Origin: Nitrosomonadaceae bacterium
GTDB taxonomy: Bacteria; Pseudomonadota; Gammaproteobacteria; Burkholderiales; Nitrosomonadaceae
Assembly: GCA_919902625.1 (NCBI GenBank)
Contig: CAKKRO010000231.1
Coordinates: forward strand, 1 to 16,358
Direction: 5' to 3'
Length of the DNA stretch: 16,358 bases
The translations under genes were made by a program, and so were the position numbers. Below the pieces are notes generated by a model. That model was not told the origin of the DNA. It did no database searches and worked only from the letters and a program-made list of their open reading frames with translations. This document shows positions 1-8,600 of the stretch, piece after piece (position 1 is the first letter of the stretch; the number at the start of each line of letters is the position of its first letter).

Positions 1-68
1 AAGTCTAATTTTTAATCAAAATTTAATGTTGTATGGTTAAGTATTTAATATTAAAAGCTTATCTTAGC

Positions 69-1745
69 CTACTCACATGCGCTGTTCTGTAACATTTCTG
101 CCGCATGCTGACGCGTTGTCTCGGTAATATTAACCCCCCCTAACATCCGCGCGATTTCTTCTACTCTATCTTGTTGATTAAGGATGGTAATTTTACTCAG
201 AACCTGCCTGCTTCCGGCATGATCGGCTGATTTAAACACTTGCCATTGCTGATCTCCGGTCGCGGCCACCTGCGGCAAATGTGTAATACATAATACTTGC
301 CGCTCCTTTCCCAGTTTCCGTAATAACTTGCCGACAATCTCAGCAACTTGTCCGCCAATCCCGACATCAACCTCGTCAAAAATGAGTGTGGGCACCGTTC
401 CAACTTTACTGGTAATGACTTGTATGGCCAGACTGATACGCGACAGTTCACCGCCCGAGGCTACTTTGGCTAAAGGTCTCAATGGTATTCCCTCATGCGC
501 GGCAACTTGGAATTCAATCTGCTCCAGGCCATTGGCATTGCCTTGCTCCAAAGGAGTAAGCGCAATCGAAAATTTCCCTCCAGGCATGGCGATAGTCTGC
601 ATGGAAGCGCTCACCTGCTGTGATAACGTTTCACTGGCTTTCTGACGTGCGGCACTTAATGCTTTGGCTTGTTTAAAATAATGAGCCTGTGCGGCAGCTT
701 CCAGTGTTTTCAAATGACTGATATCTGAATCGGAGCCTAATGCTTCAAGCTGATGATTAATAGTCTCCAATAATTGGGGTAATTCTTCCGGCGTTACGCG
801 AAATTTTCTGGCTGTTGCGTGGATCGCTGACAGCCGCTGTTCAATGGTTTGCAATACTTGCGGATCCAGATCAAGCTGCTGGCGATAGTGTTTAAGCTCG
901 TAAATACCTTCCTGTAACTGGATTCGGGCTGCATCCAGCAAATCTATAATGGTTCTAAGCTGGTCGTCATATTCGAGTAAATTTTGCAACTGGCTATGTA
1001 CTGAATTGATTTGCGTCAGCACTGCCGCTTCATTCTCGGACAGCGTTTCAATGCCCGATTCGGCCGCTTCCAGCAATGATGCCATATGGGATAAGCGGCT
1101 GTGGTCTACCTGCAGCGTCTGCCATTCTTCCAGTAAAAAATTTAACGCTGATAATTCACGTAATTGCCATTCAAGCTGTTCACGTTTTTCCAGTGATTCC
1201 GCCGCGCGTTGCTCCGTGGCCATTCTTTGCTGATAACGGTCTTGCCAATCGTGGTAGGCCAGCTTGACCGCATGGGCCAGATCACCACAACCGGAAAAAG
1301 CGTCCAGTAACTCACGTTGAGCATCTTTTTGTAATAACGATTGATGGGCATGCTGACTATGAATCGATACCAGATACTCGCCGGCAATACGCAGTTGTTG
1401 CAGAGTAACCGTATGCCCGTTGATATAACTGCGCGAACGGCCACCGGCGTCAATAATGCGCCGCATCAAACAAATACCGGCATCACCTTGCAAATCATTT
1501 GCATCAAGCCAACGGATCAAGTCTGGCAAGTTGCCGATTTCAAAGGCCACATTGATCTCAGCACGCTCACACCCAAGGCGTATCTGACTGGCATCGCCAC
1601 GCTCCCCCAAGGCCAATGTCAACGCATCAATCAAAATGGATTTACCCGCTCCGGTTTCTCCGGTCAGTACCGTAAAACCGGGCATAAAATCCAGCTCCAT
1701 CTGATCAACAATAACAAAATCCCTGAGGCTTAAATGTTTTAGCAT
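69..1745 (-). CDS. recN: DNA repair protein RecN
   Basis: RecN is an SMC-like ATPase that acts early in recombinational repair of double-strand breaks. The 558-residue product has the full family layout. The N-terminus opens with a typical RecN start (MLKHLSLRDFVIVD) and a Walker A motif GETGAGKS at about residues 29-36. A long central region rich in Leu, Gln and Glu is likely coiled coil (about 160-370). The C-terminal ATPase half has the ABC signature VASGGELSR at about 428, Walker B LIFDEVD ending near 459, and the switch His in CITH near 489. Length is normal for the family. Its ATG lies 24 bp after the nadK stop on the same strand, so the two are probably co-transcribed. I see no Shine-Dalgarno in front of the ATG, but the N-terminus matches the family, so the start is secure. 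I see no LexA box of the CTGT-N8-ACAG type upstream of nadK. Confidence 0.97.
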   Translation of the reverse strand: MLKHLSLRDFVIVDQMELDFMPGFTVLTGETGAGKSILIDALTLALGERGDASQIRLGCERAEINVAFEIGNLPDLIRWLDANDLQGDAGICLMRRIIDAGGRSRSYINGHTVTLQQLRIAGEYLVSIHSQHAHQSLLQKDAQRELLDAFSGCGDLAHAVKLAYHDWQDRYQQRMATEQRAAESLEKREQLEWQLRELSALNFLLEEWQTLQVDHSRLSHMASLLEAAESGIETLSENEAAVLTQINSVHSQLQNLLEYDDQLRTIIDLLDAARIQLQEGIYELKHYRQQLDLDPQVLQTIEQRLSAIHATARKFRVTPEELPQLLETINHQLEALGSDSDISHLKTLEAAAQAHYFKQAKALSAARQKASETLSQQVSASMQTIAMPGGKFSIALTPLEQGNANGLEQIEFQVAAHEGIPLRPLAKVASGGELSRISLAIQVITSKVGTVPTLIFDEVDVGIGGQVAEIVGKLLRKLGKERQVLCITHLPQVAATGDQQWQVFKSADHAGSRQVLSKITILNQQDRVEEIARMLGGVNITETTRQHAAEMLQNSACE

Positions 1746-1769
1746 GATTGAATCTGATGCTGATACATA

Positions 1770-2642
1770 TCAGGGAAACTCGCTCCAGCCCAGTTTTTCT
1801 CTGAGCATACGGTAATAACTATGATTTTTTGAGTGCAACAACCGGACTGTTTTGGGAAAGCGCCGCACAATAATATTGTCCGTCTGCTCCAGATCAAAAC
1901 AGGAATGACTGTCGCAGTTAATGCGCACATTGGCAGAACTGTGCATATGGATTTCAACACTGGCATCGGGGCCGATGACAATGGGTCGGTTACTCAGCGT
2001 ATGCGGACAAACGGGTACCAAAGCAATCAGATCCAGGCTGGGGTGCAAGATGGGACCACCCGATGACAGTGCATAAGCCGTCGATCCTGTGGGTGTTGTC
2101 ACAATCAAGCCATCAGAGCGTAGCGTATTCACATACTCGTTATTGACTCTCACTTCAAACTCAATCATGCCGCTGCTCATCCCGCGATACAGCACGACGT
2201 CGTTAAACGCCAAAGCACCGAAACTGCTGGTACCATCACGAATGACTTCAGCATGCAACAACATGCGGCGTTCGGTGGTATATTGCCCTGCCAGCATCTC
2301 ATCCAGCGTTTCAAACATGGTATCGACGGACAAGTCGGTGAGAAAACCAAGCCGCCCCTGGTTGATGCCGATCAAAGGCACATCATACGAAACCAGCATG
2401 CGTGCGATGTTTAACATTGTGCCATCGCCACCCATGACAATGGCAAGATCAGCCTGCTCACCTATCTCCTCCAATGAAACGGCGGGAAATTTGTCACAAC
2501 AAACCTGGGATGCCGTGAGATGATCCAGCAAAACCTTATAATTATGCCCGGTGAGATATTCGGCAAGATTCAGCAGCGGAACCGCAATTTCCGGATTCTT
2601 ATGCTTACCGATCAGTGCGATAGTTGTGAATGAAGAATTCAT
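1770..2642 (-). CDS. nadK: NAD kinase
   Basis: This cytoplasmic enzyme phosphorylates NAD to NADP using ATP or polyphosphate. The 290-residue protein has the family's hallmark motifs: GGDGTMLNIAR at about 71-81 with the catalytic Asp, NQGRLGFLTD at about 94-103, the NAD-contacting FNDVV near 147-150, and the glycine-rich TPTGSTAYALSSGGPI at about 183-198. Length fits the proteobacterial family (about 290-300). The ATG at 2642 is preceded by a partial ribosome site (AGGT about 3 bases upstream). It is the first gene of a leftward nadK-recN pair and is divergent from hrcA across 289 bp. Nothing in the sequence is unusual; pairing of nadK with recN, and divergence from hrcA, is common in proteobacteria. 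Confidence 0.97.
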   Translation of the reverse strand: MNSSFTTIALIGKHKNPEIAVPLLNLAEYLTGHNYKVLLDHLTASQVCCDKFPAVSLEEIGEQADLAIVMGGDGTMLNIARMLVSYDVPLIGINQGRLGFLTDLSVDTMFETLDEMLAGQYTTERRMLLHAEVIRDGTSSFGALAFNDVVLYRGMSSGMIEFEVRVNNEYVNTLRSDGLIVTTPTGSTAYALSSGGPILHPSLDLIALVPVCPHTLSNRPIVIGPDASVEIHMHSSANVRINCDSHSCFDLEQTDNIIVRRFPKTVRLLHSKNHSYYRMLREKLGWSEFP

Positions 2643-2931
2643 TACCTAAAATTTAGCTATTATGTTGATTCAGCATTAAATATAAACGCTAAAATTACCG
2701 TTAAGAACGGCGCCCAGTCAACGAATAATCTGTGCAGATTGTAAAACGGCCACACGGCCTATATTTAACAAACTTAAAAACAAACTTCCTAAAAATACTT
2801 AAACCGGCAGTGAACTCCAAATGAATATCGGAATATCGATATGCTGATGCTTGGAAAGTTTAGCATAGATGGGGCAGAATCACTGCTTACAACTCAACTA
2901 TGTAATCTGCTGATTGGTGTAGAATCACGCT
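2643..2931. promoter_or_regulatory. Divergent nadK / hrcA intergenic region
   Basis: This 289-bp AT-rich gap must hold the promoters for nadK-recN (leftward) and hrcA-hemH (rightward). I see no CIRCE operator (TTAGCACTC-N9-GAGTGCTAA), so autoregulation by HrcA through the classic site is not supported. Visible structure: a tandem GAATATCG at 2823-2830 and 2831-2838, and overlapping it a perfect 10-bp palindrome ATATCGATAT at 2833-2842. A TAGAAT hexamer at 2920-2925 resembles a sigma-70 -10 box but lies only six bases before the hrcA ATG and has no good -35 partner. A weak alternative pair is TTGGAA at 2851-2856 and CAGAAT at 2875-2880, with an 18-base spacer. These assignments are tentative. 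Confidence 0.45.
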
Positions 2932-3951
2932 ATGTTAAATGAACGTGCTCAAATACTATTAAGAACACTGGTAGAACGATATATCCACGAAGGCCAGCCC
3001 GTTGGTTCCCGCGCCCTCTCAAAATTCTCCGGATTAGACCTCAGTCCTGCAACCATCCGTAATGTCATGGCCGATCTTGAAGAAATGGGACTGGTGACCA
3101 GTCCGCATACTTCAGCCGGAAGAATTCCGACGCCCCAAGGCTATCGCCTTTTTATCGACACACTCCTGGTGGTTAAAACACTGGATAAGATGGAACTGAA
3201 TCATCTGGAAAACCAGTTGCACCCTGACAATCCTTCACGTTTAATCAATGTCGCGTCACAACTGCTTTCAGAACTGACTCACTTCGCGGGCGTAGTCATC
3301 ACTCCCAAACGAAAAGGCGCCGTATTCCGCTACATCGAATTCATGGCATTATCCGAGAAGCGTATCCTGCTGATTATCGTAACGCCTGAGGGCGATGTAC
3401 AAAACCGCATCATCTTTACCCATACCGCCTACAGCCAATCCGACCTGATTGAAGCCGGCAATTTTATCAATCAGCACTATGCCGGCTGCACACTGGATGA
3501 AATTCGCGGCCGCCTGGATAACGAATTGAAACAACTGCGCGGTGAAATGATCAGTTTGATGAGTGCCGCCATTGAGGCCGGTGGCGACGCCATCAATGAA
3601 AGTAGCGAAGCTGTAGTTCTGGCCGGTGAGCGCAATCTGCTGCAGGTTCACGATCTGTCGGATAATCTGATCAGCCTGAAAAAATTATTTGAATTGTTTG
3701 AACGTAAAACGAAGCTATTACAATTGCTCGAATTAAGCCGTCAAGCCCATGGCGTAAAGATCTTTATTGGTGGCGAATCGGATGTCGCATCGCTGGAAGA
3801 ATTCAGTGTCGTGACGGCGCCTTATGAAATAGAAGGAGAAATCGTCGGCACCGTCGGCGTCATCGGCCCCAGGCGCATGGCTTATGAGCGTATTATCCCG
3901 ATTGTCGATATCACAGCAAAACTGCTCTCCAGCGGCTTATCACAGCATTAA
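2932..3951 (+). CDS. hrcA: Heat-inducible transcription repressor HrcA
   Basis: HrcA represses chaperone operons by binding CIRCE operators and depends on GroEL for its active fold. The 339-residue protein starts with the family N-terminus (MLNERAQILLRTLVERYI) and has the winged helix-turn-helix at about residues 1-75. This includes PVGSRALSK, SPATIRNVMADLEEMG and the strongly conserved SAGRIPTPQGYRLFID. The GAF-like and dimerisation regions fill the rest, ending in the typical GTVGVIGPRRMAYERIIPIVD block. Length is normal. The start is fixed by family alignment, though no clear ribosome site precedes it. It is followed after 22 bp by hemH. In many betaproteobacteria hrcA is near grpE-dnaK-dnaJ; those genes are not in this window. 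Confidence 0.97.
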   Translation: MLNERAQILLRTLVERYIHEGQPVGSRALSKFSGLDLSPATIRNVMADLEEMGLVTSPHTSAGRIPTPQGYRLFIDTLLVVKTLDKMELNHLENQLHPDNPSRLINVASQLLSELTHFAGVVITPKRKGAVFRYIEFMALSEKRILLIIVTPEGDVQNRIIFTHTAYSQSDLIEAGNFINQHYAGCTLDEIRGRLDNELKQLRGEMISLMSAAIEAGGDAINESSEAVVLAGERNLLQVHDLSDNLISLKKLFELFERKTKLLQLLELSRQAHGVKIFIGGESDVASLEEFSVVTAPYEIEGEIVGTVGVIGPRRMAYERIIPIVDITAKLLSSGLSQH

Positions 3952-3973
3952 TACGAATTAAATTTTTATACCT

Positions 3974-5059
3974 ATGGCTTCTAAATCCATCTATCAGCAC
4001 GGCTCCCCCAATAGAACCGGTGTGTTATTAATTAATCTGGGAACGCCTGATGCTCCGACTGCCCAGGCATTGCGTCCTTATCTCAAAGAATTCCTGAGCA
4101 ATCCCCGCGTGATTGAAATACCCCAATTGGTTTGGTGGCCTATTCTGCATGGCTTCATACTCCCTTTCCGGCCCCAAAAATCGGCTGAGAAATACGCGCA
4201 AATCTGGATGCCGGAAGGCTCCCCCCTTAAAGTTCATACCGAGCGGCAAACAAAATTATTGCAGCAAGAACTACAAACCCGCTTGAAAAATCCGCCGCTG
4301 GTTGAATATGCCATGAACATAGGCAAACCATCGGTTGCCACTGTGCTGGCAAAAATGCAGCAACAGGGTTGCGAACGCATTCTCGTCATCCCCCTCTTCC
4401 CCCAATACGCCGCCAGCAGTACGGCAGCCGCCATGGATAATGTTTTTGCGGTGTTAAAACAAATGCGCAATCAACCGGCTATCCGCACGGTGAAACAATA
4501 TCACGACCATCCGGCTTATATTGCCGCACTGGCACAGAATGTACGCGACTACTGGGATACGCATGGCCAGCCCGGCAAACTGATCATCAGTTTTCACGGC
4601 ACGCCGCGAGCAAGCCTGGACAAGGGAGATCCCTATCATTGCGCATGCCAGAAAACAGGACGATTACTCGCTGAAGCACTGGCTTTGAATCCCCATCAAT
4701 ATTCAGTCTGCTTTCAATCACGCTTTGGCAAAGCCAAATGGCTAACCCCTTACACCGCCACGACCTTAATGCAACTGGGTAAAGATCAGACGCAGCGCGT
4801 GGACGTGGTATGCCCCGGATTTGTCTCCGATTGCCTGGAAACGCTGGAAGAAATCGCGATGGAAGCGAAAAATACCTTCATCCAGGCGGGCGGCAAGGAA
4901 TTTCATTACATTCCCTGCCTCAACGAGCGCAGTGACTGGATTCAGGCATTAGCAGATATCACCTGCACGCACCTGCAAGGATGGCTGGACATCGAAGTGA
5001 CCGAAGAAACGGCTCAATTATCCAGAAAGCTGGCATTGGAAATGGGCGCTAAAGATTAA
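3974..5059 (+). CDS. hemH: Ferrochelatase (protoheme ferro-lyase)
   Basis: Ferrochelatase inserts ferrous iron into protoporphyrin IX, the last step of protoheme synthesis, and acts at the inner face of the cytoplasmic membrane. The 361-residue product shows TGVLLINLGTPDAPT near 15-29, GSPLKVHT at about 82-89, and SFHGTP with the catalytic His at about 208. FQSRFGKAKWLTPYT lies at about 247-261 and the signature CPGFVSDCLETLEEI at about 280-294, whose Glu is conserved in the active site. Length fits the proteobacterial family. It lies 22 bp after hrcA and is probably co-transcribed; the gap shows no Shine-Dalgarno. An ammonia oxidiser has high demand for haem (hydroxylamine oxidoreductase, c-type cytochromes), but no such genes are in the window. 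Downstream, the gene converges on the rhs immunity gene. Confidence 0.97.
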   Translation: MASKSIYQHGSPNRTGVLLINLGTPDAPTAQALRPYLKEFLSNPRVIEIPQLVWWPILHGFILPFRPQKSAEKYAQIWMPEGSPLKVHTERQTKLLQQELQTRLKNPPLVEYAMNIGKPSVATVLAKMQQQGCERILVIPLFPQYAASSTAAAMDNVFAVLKQMRNQPAIRTVKQYHDHPAYIAALAQNVRDYWDTHGQPGKLIISFHGTPRASLDKGDPYHCACQKTGRLLAEALALNPHQYSVCFQSRFGKAKWLTPYTATTLMQLGKDQTQRVDVVCPGFVSDCLETLEEIAMEAKNTFIQAGGKEFHYIPCLNERSDWIQALADITCTHLQGWLDIEVTEETAQLSRKLALEMGAKD

Positions 5060-5233
5060 GCAGGTTATTGCGCGGTCATCGCTATCGATAATTCATATAT
5101 CATATTGATCGATCATAGCCTGGATCGTCTCCACAGGAAGTATTCCGGTGATGATAATTTGCCAGCTCCTCCCGTTGGCACGTGATTATTACGAGATTTG
5201 GTACTTTTTGGTACGATTATTTTGTGCTTCAGA
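5060..5233. other. Convergent intergenic region after hemH
   Basis: This 174-bp AT-rich gap lies between hemH (rightward) and the immunity gene (leftward). An imperfect stem-loop joins 5081-5089 to 5108-5119 (GCTAT/ATAGC and CGAT/ATCG with a three-base bulge). It has no T-run, so it is at best a weak bidirectional terminator. TTTGGTAC occurs twice, at 5197-5204 and 5207-5214. On the minus strand a 30-codon open stretch ends with TGA at 5093-5095 and is closed upstream by TAA. It reads like the tail of a protein (it includes TGILPVETIQAMIDQ), but it has no start codon in a sensible place. I cannot identify it; it could be debris from an older gene at this junction. Confidence 0.4.
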
Positions 5234-5692
5234 TTATTCCGCAAGAGATAACGCCTGAATCACTTCAGTCTCAATCTCATGACAAATATCTTCTAGACCT
5301 TGGGGACACCTTTCACGCACATTTCTCACAATACACTCCAAACGCCTACTCGGAACAGTCTCATCAATGTGTTTGATTACAAATTCTTGGAATGCAGAAT
5401 GCGATATCAGTATCGCGCCAAGCTGTTGAATATCTGGCCACTGCTCTGCAAGCAAGAAAGAAATGGATTCACTGAAACCTTCTGCTATTGCTCCATCGTC
5501 GCAATGCGCATAGCGCCTGAATTGCTGATACACTTGATCCCAGGAGTTTGCCGTTGCCACTACTGTTTCGGCAGATCGCGCTTCTTCTTCTGTACAAATC
5601 CATATATCAGCTAATGCAACTGGTGAATAGTATAGCAAAGCTATCCATATTTCCACGGCTAAAAAACATGTTATGCGTTGCCATATCATCAT
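5234..5692 (-). CDS. Putative periplasmic immunity protein for the Rhs toxin
   Basis: The product is a 152-residue exported protein. Residues 1-28 form a signal peptide (one Arg near the N-terminus, a hydrophobic stretch from about 9 to 26, and VALA before the likely cleavage after Ala28). The mature part has five cysteines (about 33, 64, 120, 129, 137), enough for two disulfides. It also has a region around YAHCDDGAIAEGFS (61-74) that I associate with small proteins found beside L,D-transpeptidase-like polymorphic toxins. Its ATG overlaps the rhs stop as ATGA (5689-5692), so translation is probably coupled. Position directly after the toxin tip, coupling and periplasmic targeting all point to an immunity protein neutralising a cell-wall toxin in the periplasm. 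That role is inferred; the family assignment is from memory and untested. A second ATG follows the first directly, so the start could be one codon later. Confidence 0.75.
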   Translation of the reverse strand: MMIWQRITCFLAVEIWIALLYYSPVALADIWICTEEEARSAETVVATANSWDQVYQQFRRYAHCDDGAIAEGFSESISFLLAEQWPDIQQLGAILISHSAFQEFVIKHIDETVPSRRLECIVRNVRERCPQGLEDICHEIETEVIQALSLAE

Positions 5693-8600
5693 TTTACCGT
5701 AATCGTTCTAAGTGGATCGATTTGATTCAGTTTACGCAAGAACTCAGTTGCCTCATCAGTTGTCCGAATACACCCTAGAGTTTTCGATTGCGGCCCACTA
5801 CGACCAGAGTGAATACCCATACCAATTCGTCCGGGTACACTGAATACATGATTACCATTCGATCCATACGGACCCGTTGGTCCGCTCTTTGGATGTAAAA
5901 CGTAATGTGAATAGGGGAATATCCCGTTTGGCCAGGGGCCATTACTTTTCGATGCTGTATTATTTCCGGCAGGAAACTGTCCGATTCGATTCCCTTTGTT
6001 GTCGTAAATAATGATCGTTCCTCTACCTCGATCGAATGTCACATCTGATAATCCAAATGGATCTAGTCTGTTAATAGGATTACCGTTCGCGTACCCATAA
6101 GTATTCAATCCTCCCTCCACTCCAATCGGATCACTCGACAGATACCGCCCCGTTTCAGGTTCATAATACCTGAAATAATTGTAATGCAAGCCTGTCTCCT
6201 TATCGAAATACTGCCCGGGGAATCGCAGGTTGTATTCAAATGATTGCCCATCTCCATCGGGATCTTCATACGGCAGGTTTGAACCAAATGCATACACATT
6301 GTCCCAACGCCAAACAGGAGCGTTACTTTGATTTACGATCAATCTGGGTGTATTGAGGTAGTCAGTATAAATGTAGAAAACCTGCACAGGTTCAGTGGCT
6401 ACGGATTGCCTGATGACGGCTATCGGAATATCGCCTAGCCAAATGGTTTCCTGTTTTGGTATCCAGTTGATTGTCTGCTTTGCCCCTTTGGTTTTTTCAT
6501 AATCGCCGATGAGCTGCCCGGTTGAATCATAAAAGTACAAATAAGGTCCGCCTTTGGCGCTGCGGCTGCCAATTTTAAGTAAACGTTCACCCAAGCCATT
6601 GTATAAATTGTCACTGACTTTATTGTTCAGCATGGTTTTGGACAACCGGCCGGAGGCATCCCAGGCGTAGTGAGTGATACCATCAGTCAATGGATTGCCT
6701 GCAGCATCATAGGTGTAGATTCTGGCAACGGGCCCGGCAACCTGAAGCAGGTGATTGCTACCGGTGTCCAGCGTATACGGAAAAATCATGCTGCCGGATT
6801 GCTCATGAGTGCGATTGCTGTTGGCATCATAACCCCATAGCCGTGTACTGATATTGTCCGCTTGGCGAATCAACCGATCCAGCACGTCGTATTCAAAGCT
6901 ACGGTTATAGATTGGATTGGTTTGACTCGTACCGATAATGTGACCGGCAGCGTCATAGGTCAATGTCTGGATGTCTGTTCCTACCGAATGCTGAGTCAGG
7001 CGGCCATCCAGATCATAGCTGCGGTTGTATGGCTGCCCATTGCCCCAAACCCAGCTTTTGGGTGCACCAAATGGGTAATAAACAATGTCTTGCATCAAAA
7101 CATTGTCATTGATGTGTATCTCAACCGGATGGCCATCAATGTCATAGAAAGTGTTGATCCTGATGCCCGAAGGATAGATTGTCTGGCCTAACCGCCCGCT
7201 ATTGTCATATTGGTAGCTTAGAGTATGAGTAAAACTTTCTTTGCCATAATGGATTATTTGGGTTTTGTTCAGTAAACGGCCATACACATCGTACTGGTAT
7301 GTTGTGATGCCCGATTCATCACTCATGCCAGTCAAGCGTCCGATACCATTGGTTCCTTCGTCATAGCGCCAGATAGTAGCCGCTGTATCCGGCACATCAA
7401 CAACAGTAGTGTAGGATTGGCCAATAGGACGATCAAGCGCATCATAGGTGGTAGTTTGTATTACACCGCGTACATCGGTACGGGTGATCTGATTACCCGT
7501 AGCGTCATAGGTATAAGTGATAGTACCTCGATCCGCCGAGATTTCCTGCAATATATCGCCTAGGGCATTAGTCATATAAATGGTATCAATGCTTCTAGGG
7601 TCGGTTACTTTGGTGATTTTATCCAAATCATCGTAGTTTTGTAGTATCTGGCCACCTGCCGGATCAGTCGACTGAATCAGACGATTTAATGCATCGAAGC
7701 GATTGCTGGCTGTGTGGTGTAATGCATCGATTGTTTGCGTGAGATTGCCATTCGGATCATAGCTAAACTGAGCAGTCTGATTTTGTGCACCGATCATTTT
7801 CCACAGGCGGCTTAATGCATCAAATTCCTGTCGCTGGGTTTTTGACAACACATTACCGGCATCAAGGATTTCTTCCTTGACATAATTACCCATGGCATCC
7901 AACGTATAATGGATAGTATTTCCTAGTCGATCGGTGATTCTAATCAGGTGATATGCATCGTCATAGGTATAAGTCAGCGTACTATTGTCTGGGCGTGTCA
8001 GTTGTATCAGTTGTCCAGCCTTATCATACTGGTAACGGGTAGTTTCTGTGCCACTTGCGCGTGTTAACAAACGTTGACGGGTATCATAAGTCAATACGGT
8101 ACGTAATCCATTGGGATCAATAATTTCTTCAGGCTGACCGTGTGCGCTATAGCGACTAATCTGAGTAACATGGCCCAGGGCATTGGTGACACGGGCTACC
8201 TGACCCCGGCAACCGGAGTGACCATTAGTGCAGATAGCCTCTGGTGCATAATAATCGATGGTAGTCACATCAGCGACATCGGTGCGCGGGCCATCTTCAA
8301 TTCTTTGCACTATCACGCCCGGCACGACTGGGTGGTAAATATAACTCGTTGCCCAGCTACGGCTAGCACCGGTAGTCGTGTCTTTAATATGAAACTGGGT
8401 AAGATTCCCGTGAGCATCATAGTCAAGGCTTGTTTCCCGACTGGCTTCGATCATTCGAACAGGCAGACGAAAGGTTGCGTGCCAATCAGTAAGGATCTTG
8501 CGCTCGGATCTGTTGGTTGCAGGTGTATAGCTGAACAGATCATCCGGGCAACTACTGCCAGCAGCCAAGCCTTCAATGTGAACAATCTCCAAGTTACGAT

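Noticed and set aside
1..68. Possible terminator after recN
   Set aside because: The stretch is AT-rich with a small TTTAATATTAAA palindrome, but no GC-rich stem with a T-run; the window edge prevents judging further.
2643..2931. CIRCE operator or LexA box in the nadK/hrcA gap
   Set aside because: Searched by eye for TTAGCACTC-N9-GAGTGCTAA and CTGT-N8-ACAG; neither is present.
5182..5376. 64-codon plus-strand frame after hemH
   Set aside because: It overlaps the immunity gene on the opposite strand and shows no ribosome site or protein-like composition.
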